Assembly (NCBI GenBank): GCA_000697355.1
Contig: JNEN01001258.1
Location: forward strand, 124,001-188,000
Source of the DNA: Syncephalastrum monosporum B8922
Lineage: Eukaryota; Mucoromycota; Mucoromycetes; Mucorales; Syncephalastraceae
Length of the DNA: 64,000 bases
Direction: 5' to 3'
Below the pieces are notes generated by a model, which was not told the origin of the DNA, made no database searches, and was given only the letters and a program-made list of their open reading frames with translations. The number at the start of each line of letters is the position of its first letter. Positions within the stretch are counted from its first letter, which is position 1. Shown here one piece after another: positions 50,374-60,596 of this stretch. The translations under genes were made by a program, and so were the position numbers.

Positions 50374-51385
50374 GTTGGATGGATTATTTAGGGAAAGAGG
50401 GAGCTTCTTTGGATGGCAGCTATTCAATTCCAAATTAGTCGCTCACCACTCAGAAGCACGGACTCCTTCTCCCCTCCAAATCCGACGCTCTTCATTCCTT
50501 TATCGGTTTTAAAAATACTGTCAAGTATTCCTCGCTTTGCGCACTTCCTATACTTTTTTTTCTTACACCTCGGTTTATGGCTGCAGTACTGTACTGTAGT
50601 GTACATGAACCATCCATATATTCTGTAGAACTTCAAGAGTGATATTAACCATGAGAAGGGCAACGTCACTGCAGTCCACGCACTTCAAGGCTACCTGTAT
50701 ACTGTAATATGTACAGTACATAAAGAGGTTTCTTTACAACAATGAATAGCACCCTCGATCGAGATTATATACTAGGAAAATGAGAGACAAGCAATAGCAT
50801 GTATGAGATATATAGGCGGAAACTGCTCTGAAACACCTTGCCGCAGGTGGTGGACCGCATTATTGTTATCACGGTCAGTATAGGCGAAAGTACATGTACA
50901 TACCACAGTTTTATATTTCATCATAATCTCGATTTGCACATGCACGGCAGTAGGAAAACATGCCTATTTCATGGAAACAGATCGGAATAATATCAATGCA
51001 CTTGTGTACACTACATGATGATGAATAAAGGTTGTAAGACATGAGCGTTTTCCCAAGCTTAACCGTGCGGTATCTGCCGAGAATATGTCATACCTAGGTA
51101 CTAGTTTCTTTAACTAACATTCGATCAAATGGGGTAGTATTGTCATGTTCCGTCTGTTTGGTTGTGCGTTTAGGCAGCTTTGTGGTATGTGTGTTTCAAA
51201 CGTATATACAAGATGCCATCCTTGTGCAAGTAAGAATAGCTCAATAATATTGTTGAATGTGCGCGCCGCTACCCTCATCTATACAATGTATTGGGCATGA
51301 CACTGGGTATGTATGACGGGTATATACTATACTCTTCATGCTCCATTTCGACACGTGCACATATACGCTCTATAGACCAAGTATT
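50374..51385. other. uS3 promoter side and gene-free spacer
   Basis: AT-rich, with TACAGTAC-type palindromes at 50580-50610 and 50696-50718. No coding frame is supported. It ends at the inverted-repeat cluster that follows the XPG-Fanzor gene. Confidence 0.65.
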
Positions 51386-51497
51386 ATGAGATTTTTTCTC
51401 CCTTAAAGCTCAAGAAGAAGGCAAAATCTCATGCAGTTTACCACATATATAGAAACTATATACGGGCATATTGCCCGAGCCGCCCTGTCTAGGGGGC
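51386..51497 (-). ncRNA. Four-hairpin cluster 3' of the Fanzor gene, candidate guide-RNA scaffold
   Basis: Within 115 nt after the Fanzor stop codon (51499-51501) four inverted repeats occur in series: a 4-bp CCCT/AGGG stem (51483-51494, extendable with a bulge to 51479-51497), a 6-bp CGGGCA/TGCCCG stem with a 3-nt loop (51463-51477), a 7-bp TATATAG/CTATATA stem with a 3-nt loop (51446-51462), and a 10-bp ATGAGATTTT/AAAATCTCAT stem with a 27-nt loop (51386-51432). TnpB and Fanzor systems often encode their guide RNA scaffold at or just beyond the 3' end of the nuclease gene. That role is inferred from position; alternatives are a 3' UTR structure or a former transposon end. Confidence 0.45.
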
Positions 51498-51498
51498 C

Positions 51499-54400
51499 TC
51501 ATACTAGTCTACTTCTTTTTAACTCCCCGTCTGCTTGTTCACTGGGTGCCTTTCTCTTCCCTTTTTTCTTCCTGCTGGAACCAGAGGTGCTTTCTTGATC
51601 CTTTCTGGACAAAGGCGGTATGAAGCACATGGGCTTCTCGCCCGCGACCAAAAGCGTTTCCATCATGAGCGCCATATTTTGCGCAGCCATTCCGTCACGA
51701 TGGAAGTACTTGTGGCATACGCGACATGTTTTTACGCGAAGGACGTCGTACGGCTCAGCTTCAGGTGATGGGTTTGAGGGCATGCGCTTCAAGTACTCGG
51801 TAAAAACCTCTTTACCCAACTGGAGGCAGTGAGGGCAGATTTGGCTTGTGCAATACTCGTTGAGGCGGACCAAAGGGAAGTCATGACTCTTTGCTTTTCG
51901 TTTGAGCGCTTCCAGAAATTTCTCATCCATAGGCGCCCTCGCTCCTTTGCGTGCCGGTCCAGCGCTCTGGCCATCCATGCCGACGCCGACCAAAACTTTC
52001 GTTTCCTCATTGTTGCTTGCCTGCTTCACCGACTCGAGCAGCAAATCGCAAATGCTGTCAAGACGTGACCGTATGGAACGCTGTATCTCCCATTTTTTCC
52101 GGAGAACAGAGGGCCTCGAGTAAAAGTTCCTCAGAATGTCTTTGTTACTGTTCGACTGGTAAGACCTCAGTTTTGCCATGTATGCATGTGGATTGCCTGC
52201 ACCAGTAACCTGTCTTGAGATATGGGCCTCGATGTCGTTGATTTTTTCGCGGTCTTTTTTATCTTCCAGCCACCGAGCATTTGGGTCTGTCAGGCCGTAG
52301 GCCTCCTGTCGACGCACGCAAAGCTGTAGGCCACGCCTTGGACCTCCGCTTGGTAAGATGGGCATGGCGAACGACGCCACCGGACAGACTTCACCGCAAT
52401 CGAGTGCCAAGACGGCTTTCAATCCACTCTTGGTATCCTCGTTGTCTCTCAGATACTGATCAATGCTGATAGGCTGGCGTTTGATTGTGCCTCTTGCGGC
52501 AGGTTGCATCCAGTTTGTGTACCCTTGTATCACTTTGATTCCGTTCGTGCGAAAAGACGATTGCGGTGTGTATTGCGCTTCTCGAGTCCCTGGCACTACC
52601 TTCTTCAATTTATAGGCGTATGGGCGGTTCTTCAGCTTGATATCTCCTTTATGATGTACTGCTCTGACGCCAATATCTAAGACAAAACTGACAGCGCTCT
52701 GATCAAACGACAGTGTATCAATATGACGTTTCCTTTTTTTTTCTACACCTTGGAGCTGTCTTTACCTTTCCCTCTTCCCCGTCTGTAGCATTCCGATAAG
52801 CTTTGTAGTCTTCTTTAACAAGATCGATACGGTTGAGCATGGGACTCAGCTGGCTCTCGCTGAAAAGGATACACGCAGGAGAGAGGCCGGTAGCCGGTAC
52901 AGGATTGATAAAATCCCTTGAAAAATCAGGCAGGATTTTCTCCATGTCCAATGTTGCTTCCAGCAGACGATGGGCCTGTCTCGGTTTCGTTGCTTGCAGA
53001 GACTTTGGAGAATCTGATGACGGACGCTGGTAGCCCAGGCCATCGTAGAGATCAAAGCCTTCCGTTGTGACGGCCTCTTTTGGGCCGCGCGCAATGATAA
53101 CTGAGCCAAAAAGACGCTCCATCCGGCCTCGGTACGCTTGTACTACTTCTTGAATTCCTTGATGCTCTTTGACGCCATCTGGTACTGTTCGTAGGGCTTC
53201 TTGATCGGGCATAATGCCGCCGTTCGCATGGAGCGGCACACGGAACACAGAAGCAAAGATGTATGCCCCAATTGAGTCGTGCGCTGGCCATCCTGCAGGT
53301 ACTGTGGCCATTCTTTTCAGCTGGTTGCAAAGCTCCACGAGATCATTTGGACGGTTTCGGCGTCGACGAGACCGAATAAAGCGGCAAATCGACTTTGCCG
53401 TATCGGATGGTAGATGCTTGTAGTGGGAGAGCAGAGCTTGACGCACGTCAGCGTCTGAGTTGATCATATTGAATAGCCATTGCCGGAACTGATCGTCCAC
53501 AGGCCAGCCCTTCGGAACTAATGCTGTTGCGCCAAAAGACTGTCGACCAAGGAAATAGATCTTGGGATGAAATTGTGGATGATGTTTGCCCGGAAGAGTG
53601 AATCGAGCTCTCTTGCCAGAGACTCAATCATCGGGCGTTTTCCCCCAGAACTGTTTAGCACCGGTGCTTGAGACCAGTCGCCTGCGTAACCCTGCCACCA
53701 TATGTATCGTGCTTTTAATAAAACGTTACGCAGGGGCGGATTCATTGACATCATGGCGACCAATGACTTGATGCTTTTGTCTTCCGGATACGCGATGAAG
53801 CTGTTTGGGTTGTGTATCCATCCTGCAGCGTCCAGGCGGGGAGAGACTTGCTGGTATGCCTCAGTTGCAAAGTCATTGAGGCGCTCATTGGCTGCGTTGA
53901 CGTAAGCGGTGGTCATGTTTAAGATCCAGGTCCAGGTCTTTTGCGCGCATGATTCACTGGAGTCAGAAGTCGAAGCAGCTTCATAACCTTGCCAGCGCAG
54001 GGTGGAAACAGGATCCCCTACCACACCGCCGCGAGTCGACTGAAAAAAATTGCGGTAGATGTGCTGCTTGAGCTGGGGGGAATAATCCTCCCTGCTGACG
54101 TCTTCCAATGCAATCCGTGCAACCTCTAAAGCCATAGATCGCATGTTGTTTGCTAGTTTGACATCGCTCCGCAAAGCTGACGTCACAGCTCTTGCTTGCT
54201 GTGTTGCGTATTGATGGTCTTCGGGACTACGCTTGATTGCAGCAGATAACACAGAAGAATACAAGCCTGCGGACCAGGAGCTTGTTGCACGGCTTAAGGG
54301 ATGCACCTTGGTCAGCTCACCGTCTTCGTTCGGGAGCAGTCGGCTTTGATTCTTATAGATGCGCTTCTTGGCAACCGAGGGGTCATCCGGTTTATTGAGG

Positions 54401-56120
54401 CTTCGAGATGATGAGCCTTTTTTCCTCGACTTTTTTGTGGGCTTTTTCTTCTTGGCTTCTTCGCCAGTGTCGACTTCTTGACCGAGTAGGGCTTTCGGTA
54501 CCGAGCTGGTGGTAACGAAGGTGAAGCGGGAGCCTTTATCCGAATCAGTAGCTACAATAAACACGGAGTTTAATACTATGTTTGCACATTTTTAGGTTCT
54601 GCAAATATCTACCTGCTGCTGTTGCTGTTGCTGTTGCTGTTGGCGGCTTGCGGCAGATTCTGTCGCCGTACATTTCATCCAGCAATTTAATGCTGGCTTT
54701 GATGTTGATGCCTTGGTGGACAGTCTTCGTGGATATATCCCCGCTATTGGTCAAGACGTAAGGGCAGCAAAACTGATGTAGGGACACCTGGTACCGCCGT
54801 ATGTCGTACTCCGAAAGCCATGGGATTTTATCGAGTACCTATTGCTTTTGTTAGTATCATACTATATCCTGTACTCCTCACAGTGTTATAACCTTTTCCA
54901 TCAAATTGAGGGCATCTTCATGGGGAGGTGTAAGGTCTATTTCAAGCACCATGTCTTGGATGCGCTTGAATGCATGTTTCTTTGGATTGCTTGCATAGTC
55001 ATTTCCCGACAAAGACGCAATGACCGCCAAGCGCGTCTCGGCCTATGCTTATATAAGCTATAATTCAACAGTATATGCGAAACTCTACCTTTCGAAAATC
55101 ACTTCCGTCTCGTGCGTTTTTCAGGTTTAGACTTGTGAGGAGGTTTCTTTTTGTTGTCACTCTGGATAACAATGTGTCGTTCTCCCATCCGACTTGCAGT
55201 ATGCGCTACAGAGATATTAAAAGTTATTAGAAGCGGGGTCCTGGAATCTCCCTCTTTTCTCGCGTCTGTATACGTACCAAACAGTTTAATGCGCCGCCGT
55301 AGGCAAACAAGTCGCCATCCCTAGTCATAATGGCCGGTCGGCCAGGCCATGATGCCGCCAAATAGACAACTTGTGCATCAGCTTCTCGTAGAGAAACAAA
55401 GAATGAAAGCGGTGGCAGCGACGACATTTCTTGCTGATATTGTCGTATGCCGGATGCTAATAGTAGCTGCATTGATACACAACAGCATGGACAATAATGA
55501 GTAAGTAAAGCATATACTGTGAAGGAGAGACCGCTCCTGAGTACCTCGACGACCGTCTTCTTTATATCCCTAGTGAAGCGCGTATGCGCCCGGGCGTGGC
55601 GTTGTATTATATCACTGATATCCTGTTGTTTCGACCGACGACATAGACGCGCGGCTATCTTTAACGCATGATTTGCGTCTGACTCTCTTTTGATGGTGGT
55701 CCGACGCTTCGGTTCAAATGGTGTCTCGCTGTCCAAAACGAGACATGCGCGCCGTTCACCTTCCGCGGTCAGCCGCATGGTGGCCTGGATCATGTCCTGG
55801 GTAAATGCATGTAGAGCATGGTGTAGGCCTTGCTTGGAAGTTGTGCTGCTGGCCCCGCCTATATCTATGCCTTGAAGCATTATATTAGTGGGCCGTGATA
55901 ATGACTTTGCTTACTGTTAGTCATACGTACCCTTTCGTGTGTACATGTCATAAGTGAGCAGGGGAGCTCCGACCTTTTTTGACAACATGTTGAAAAAGAC
56001 GCAACAGACATCGACAAAGATCATATCCACGTTTTCTTGCTTCAGGCGTTGAAGCAAGTCAACGTTGTCTTCATAAGCCTTGGCTTTTGTGGCGTGATAA
56101 TGAAGGTTTTTGACCCCCAT
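51499..56120 (-). CDS. XPG/FEN1-type nuclease fused to a Fanzor (TnpB-like) nuclease
   Basis: Nine exons (55931-56120, 55545-55870, 55278-55466, 55089-55205, 54893-55042, 54613-54838, 53691-54551, 52820-53622, 51499-52755) sum to 4119 nt, 1372 residues. Residues 1-399 follow the FEN1/XPG fold: MGVKNL start, D37 in IFVDVC, D110 in LVLDSETPFEPK, E200 and D202 in LREADAQ, D222 and D224 in TRDGDLFAYG, D289 in SGNDY. A lysine-rich nuclear signal lies near 433-446. The C-terminal half is Fanzor-like: D1073 (ALDCGEV), E1254 (LNEYCTSQ), zinc pairs C1261/C1264 and C1298/C1301, D1308 (HRDGMAAQNM). The Fanzor part has no ATG of its own near its exon start. The joins at 53623-53690 and 52756-52819 are required frame corrections; the second has a weak donor and lies beside an A9 run that could instead be a frameshift. 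Confidence 0.8.
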
Positions 56121-56559
56121 ATTTGAAACGTAATGGGGAGAAATGAATATGTAATAGCGTGAACGGTGATAGAGTAGCAAGACAGGAGGAGAGAACGAAG
56201 AGAAAAGGTGAAGTCAAAGCGGAAGAGAAGAGAAGAGATAAAGCTGACTACACTCACCCATATTGTGATCGTTCTAATACTTTTCTCATGAATCAGATAA
56301 TATTATACAGTCGAGTGTGTCAGACTCAAACAATGATAGACAGCAACGTATCAGTCGAATTTTATTGAACCACATAGAGAAGCTGCATATAACTTCCCGA
56401 TACCGGTTCTCTACTTGTATGAAGTGTTCACAATTTTCTCGGTCGGCACGACATTGTTGCAACATAAATCTCGTGCATGGTCGATAGGTAGATCTCCCCA
56501 GTTATGCTCTGTGTGGAGGACCGAAAGCTCATCAGACCGCGGAATCCTTGTTGCGCTCA
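56121..56559. other. 5' flank of the XPG-Fanzor gene
   Basis: Purine-rich leader on the plus strand (56180-56240), then AT-rich DNA running into the Sec61 pseudogene. I see no inverted terminal repeat matching the 3' side of the XPG-Fanzor gene. Confidence 0.6.
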
Positions 56560-57180
56560 ATATACATCTCTCTATTTGATCTCGCAGATGCTTCAAGCGC
56601 TTCCAGAACGTCCTGGTGCGCGTTCTCGGCGTTTGGGAACAATTCGAGGGCTCCAACTAACTCTTCGCTACGGATGGTTTTGCCTACTACCTCTTCGCGC
56701 CGCGCAGCTTCACGGCCGCACTGTTGGATCCTGTCCACACACCGTCGTCTATATTGCCTTTAGGCTCGGCGCTTGCGCTTTCCTTTCGTCCATTTGGATC
56801 CAGGTCTTCGGCTCGCCGCCGCGCGATATCTCCCGCCAGCTCAAGGAGCAGCAGGTTGTGATCGTGGGTTACCATGCCGAGTCTCAGCACAAGGAGCTGA
56901 ACCGTGCAAATCCCATCGCTGCTTCCTTTGGTGACGCTATCCTCGGTGCTATCTCGGTCCTCGCTAACATGCTGGGCACCACTGGCTCTGGCAACGGGTA
57001 TCCTGTTGTGCGTCACGATTATTTTCCAGGTAAGAAAAATACACATGAGTTTATGGGATGTTTGGTTTAGGTAAACTTACTTTTTTTTATGTTTCGTCGT
57101 AGTATTTTGAGATGTTTGTCAAGGAGAAGATGGATAACGGCATGAGCATGGAGAGCATGATGGCTGCTGGTATGCAGTAA
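56560..57180 (+). pseudogene. Decayed 3' half of a Sec61-alpha translocon gene
   Basis: Translation in successive frames gives the C-terminal half of Sec61-alpha: FKRFQNVLVRVLGVWE, FTAALLDPVHT, VVYIAFRLGACAFLSSIWIQ, SPPRDISRQLKEQQVVIVG, ELNRANPIAASFGDAILGA, then YFEMFVKEKMDNGMSMESMM to a TAA at 57178. It is interrupted by an in-frame TAA at 56658-56660, a 2-nt expansion near 56740 (CACACACC) and a further 1-nt shift near 56994. An intron-like GT-AG segment before 57103 is retained, so this is a segmental copy, not a retrocopy. The N-terminal half is absent. Sec61-alpha is the ER protein channel; this copy cannot encode it. Confidence 0.85.
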
Positions 57181-57247
57181 AAAAAAAAAAAAAAGAACCC
57201 AAAAATAAAGGAACAAAGAAAAAAAAGCAGTAAGTCTTTATGCAGAC

Positions 57248-57541
57248 GTGCAATGGTTTTGTAACTTCAAGGCTCAGACTGGATGTGACAGAATCTTGCA
57301 AAGTTGCCTCGATGTCAAGTACCTTGTCGTATCGTGGATCCAGATGTACGATGTCACTGACCTCTCTTGGCCTCCTCTTATTAACGCATCAAATTTAGGT
57401 GTTGTCGTATTGAAGCCGTCGTCGAATCTTCTACAGATTTTGAGTCACGTTTTTGCTCCCCGTGGGGAGGTTGAGAAGGAGGCCTCTGCGATTGAAGTGG
57501 ATTTCCAGATCAAGATATTTATTGGCGACTGGAGCATGTAA
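57248..57541 (+). CDS. Coding-like remnant or small gene of unknown function
   Basis: A 97-codon frame with good composition in its second half (INASNLGVVVLKPSSNLLQI, FAPRGEVEKEASAIEVDFQI), starting 68 bp after the Sec61 pseudogene. Another protein-like plus-strand stretch with FYQLTWKFGENEEIGIL occurs at about 57918-58008, ending at a stop. They may be exons of one gene or pieces of different decayed genes. No family recognised. Confidence 0.3.
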   Translation: MQWFCNFKAQTGCDRILQSCLDVKYLVVSWIQMYDVTDLSWPPLINASNLGVVVLKPSSNLLQILSHVFAPRGEVEKEASAIEVDFQIKIFIGDWSM

Positions 57542-58275
57542 AAGGCTTCGGAACTGAGCATGACGACTCGCTCAATTAAATCCTTCCGCTACATTTATCA
57601 AGCGCGACAGGCTACTTTTTTTTTGTGGTGCCTCCAGTCGATTAACTCGCAGATTATACGGACAACCTTTCACCATATCTACCTTGGCCAACAAACATAG
57701 TGTCAACAACTTAATGGACAACGACAACGCATGTATCATCGCGTCACGAACATTGCTGTTGGTGTCAATGTGATGGAGGCACCAAAAACAGCCACTTTGG
57801 ACAAGCCAACCGGTGAATAATATTTTGCACAATGTATCATGTGATGTCCTAGCGTAGCGCAAAACTCACTTATTACACGAGAGTTGTGCTACGGTCTTTC
57901 ACCTACCCACCCGCCTGCTTTCTACCAGCTGACCTGGAAGTTTGGCGAAAATGAAGAAATAGGCATTCTGGGGAATAAGGATTTGAACAAAGAATTGACC
58001 AAGTTATAGAGGAGGCCCAGGGTAGGATGAATAAGGGAATGGCCCCCCTTGGATGCACAGAGAAAGGGGTGCCCCCCGTCCGGCAATGTCCGCCACACAT
58101 ACACAAAATGATACTTAGGAGGTTGAAGCTTTTCTGGAAAGATGCATGCCCTGCCTCCCCGTCCTCCTGATATACAAGGAAACGTGATCACGGGTTGGGT
58201 ATATACGAAATGGTCTATTACAAGCACAAAGAGATAGAGTACAGATAGATAGAAGGGAAAGAAGAGACGAATGGA
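57542..58275. other. No supported gene except a coding-like scrap
   Basis: Contains the short coding-like piece at about 57918-58008 described with the upstream remnant, and otherwise AT-rich spacer up to the Rieske gene's stop. Confidence 0.55.
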
Positions 58276-58969
58276 TTACCAGTCAAGCTTCTCGTCCTTC
58301 TTGCAATCGTTTTGGTGAGGACAGGCGTTTAGGGATGCCCAGCCACCACCGGAGCGACCGCTCTTACCGAGGCCAAACTCCCAATAATGAAGGGTGCAGA
58401 GTAAGACGGGACCGGTCTCGGGTGGGTATTTATCTTCTGCTACTTCTCCTAAGTAGGTCAGGCCGGCTCCGGCGTGTGGACAATACCAGTCGGCTGTGTA
58501 CTGTTTGCTCGACCCGAGTGTAATAAGAATGCGCTCATCGTCAGAAGGATCGACTTCAATGGTGGGCTCCTTCTTTGGAATTGCGTTGTCGTCCTTTTTC
58601 TCGGGTGCTTCCTTGGGCTCTTCCTTCTCAGGGTCCTCCGTCGCTGTCTTTGTGTCTTGCTCCTTTGCGCCTTTCCCTTCTTGCGTATCCGCAGCGCTCT
58701 TGGGTTCCTCCGGCTTGGTCTGCTCCTCTTTGACAGTGAGATTGTTAAGGGATTGCGTGACTTGCTGGACTTGGTCCACACGCTGTACTTGATCGTCGGT
58801 TCAAACATGGCCAACCTGTGTATTTTTCTCTCGGTCAATCCATTCGCCCCCGCTGAATATAGGTGAGCATAGCACTCACTCACTGTACGACCCTGGTAAA
58901 AATTATACGGCTGACCGACCGCTCGTATAAGAGATATCCACGATACTCTGATCCAGTGCTCTGATCCAT
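58276..58969 (-). CDS. Rieske [2Fe-2S]-domain protein (5' end uncertain)
   Basis: The last exon (58276 to about 58782) gives an acidic, lysine-rich linker, then a Rieske domain: TLGSSKQYTADWYCPHAGAG and VLLCTLHYWEFGLGKSG, i.e. C-x-H and C-x2-H with H following CTL, binding a 2Fe-2S cluster. It ends CPHQNDCKKDEKLDW. An upstream exon supplies GQPYNFYQGRT in a frame compatible with a GTGAGT donor and a TACAG acceptor. Further upstream, a reading EWIRALDQSIVDISYTSG lies in another frame, separated by a CGGTCGGT direct repeat, so either an exon is misread or a 4-bp duplication has broken this copy. Soluble Rieske-domain protein of unknown partner. Confidence 0.7.
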
Positions 58970-59674
58970 TCTGTCACTACACAAATAAATAAGCTATACT
59001 TTATGCTGCACGTAATGATTCTCTCAACAGCAATAAGAGCACTGACTTATGTGCACTATCAAGGCAAGCATAATTGTCTCACACATTAGAAGATTAGGAA
59101 ATGGTAGGATAACGTTGGAAGGTGTATGCAACAGTACCTTGAGAGAGAGTATTTCATGCGTACGCGTCGTCATAGAGTCATATGCATTATAATTCGCTTC
59201 TCATGAAGAACTGGGCGCGTCCTTTTTTTTTTTGGTAAAAACCTAAGAACATGATCCAGAACAGGCAAAGAGGAACAGTAAAGGAAACCATTTGATGTAC
59301 AAACCGGAGCCAAGCTCCTGGGTGCATGAGTATCGTATAACCTGTAGTTTCATGACAGCATTGTAAATGCTACATAAATGATCCCATCGCTTTTTCATAT
59401 GATTGTGTAAAACTGCATAGAGCTGCGTTGATATATGTATGCCGCTCGTAGTACTAGTACTATATACACTCCCTTCTTTCACGCTCCTCTCTTCCTCCTG
59501 GCTCTCCTCGCTTGCTGCTCCTGTGAGCCTCCCTGGTATCCTTTTTATCTCCAGGACACTAAAGATAGCTTTTATCTTTTCCCTTTTACTTTTTGCTCTT
59601 CCTCTTTTTCTCATATACCCTCTTTTTCTAACTTTTTCCTCGGTATCACCTTTTGGAATCACTTCACGACAATA
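58970..59674. other. Intergenic region, possible 5' exon of the Rieske gene
   Basis: Mostly AT-rich. A plausible minimal first exon (M-K-Y-S-L-S with a GTACTG donor) sits near 59140-59160 on the minus strand. The 59450-59670 part is pyrimidine-rich leader for the next plus-strand gene. Confidence 0.5.
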
Positions 59675-59983
59675 ATGATGGCCGATACGCGCATGAACAC
59701 CAACCCGTACCTCCGTGGCAAGCCCTCCAAGCCCTCGATGATGATGGATGATCGAAGCAGCAATCATAGCAGCTCCAACGGCGGCTCGACCAGCCCGAGC
59801 AGCTACCACCATCAACGCGAAATGTCAACGACCGCGATGCTTTTGACACGCGAGCAGCAGCTGCGAGAGGAAATTGCTCGGCTTCGGAAGGAAGAGCAGG
59901 AGCTACGCGAAAAAGACCACTGGATCAAGCAAAACATCCTCGCCGTCCGGGAAAAGCTGGCAGGCAGTGACAGACGCATATAA
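59675..59983 (+). CDS. Small coiled-coil protein
   Basis: Single exon, 102 residues from tandem ATGs (59675 and 59678); I chose the first, but either could be used. The first half is disordered (SSNHSSSNGGSTSPSSYHH). The second half is a continuous amphipathic helix with heptads: REQQLREEIARLRKEEQELR, then EKDHWIKQNILAVREKL. It probably dimerises through the coiled coil. No family is recognised and the function is unknown. The pyrimidine-rich leader ending just before the ATG resembles that of other expressed genes in this window. Confidence 0.6.
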   Translation: MMADTRMNTNPYLRGKPSKPSMMMDDRSSNHSSSNGGSTSPSSYHHQREMSTTAMLLTREQQLREEIARLRKEEQELREKDHWIKQNILAVREKLAGSDRRI

Positions 59984-60596
59984 TTCTCTCCCCTTCTAAT
60001 ACGTGTTCATCCTTTCTCGTTTCTTCACTTTCTGTTCTTTAAAAATACAATGTCGAGTCCAATAACCACCAGAGTACACTGTATTTGAAGTATATACATC
60101 AAACACGTAAACCAACTTTCATCCACAAACTTGTACATATGTGCTCAACATGCAGAGTTCATGCTTACACGTATAGCTCCCCTTATTTCCCTGTCTTTTT
60201 GCCCCTGTTGCCTTACTAAACGGGGTATAGAAGAACGCTACTGAAGGACGATCTCCCTGAAATTTGACATATAACCGCCTGCAAATGAATTCAAACTAAA
60301 TTCACATCATTTGTTTTCTTTATGCTAGTGTCTAGCATATTGGACACGTCAAATAATTGCCCGCATGACAATACGGACATTATGGTCCAACGTTGCTTAT
60401 CACGAGGTACTACATATAGAATTGCTTTGGTTCCTTAGACCAGCCTTTCACTGTAATATTTCAGAGAGCATATCGATGTCAAGTTTTGATTAATTTTGGT
60501 CGAAAATGAAAACGCAAGCACAGTTAAACATGATGCGTATATGGTTGTGCAAATGCGTCAAATCACTTTTTTTTCTTTCTTTCCCTAGATTGAGAC
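59984..60596. other. Convergent 3' spacer, no gene seen
   Basis: AT-rich DNA between two convergent gene ends, without coding character. Confidence 0.75.

Noticed and set aside
53518..53622. Stop at 53518 as the true end of a separate gene before the Fanzor domain
   Set aside because: A 68-nt GT-AG intron (53623-53690) removes the frame change, and the downstream frame (IYFLGRQSFGATALVPKGWP) is clearly protein-coding from before that stop.
54545..54612. Stop at 54545 as the natural end of a stand-alone XPG-like protein
   Set aside because: The exon ends in a good GTAGAT donor and the next exon begins in the right phase with TATTGTAG; a stand-alone end remains the main alternative and is listed as the refuting test.
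51386..56120. Terminal inverted repeats or target-site duplications around the XPG-Fanzor gene
   Set aside because: I compared the flanks by eye and found none; the many introns also suggest a resident gene, not a recent transposon.
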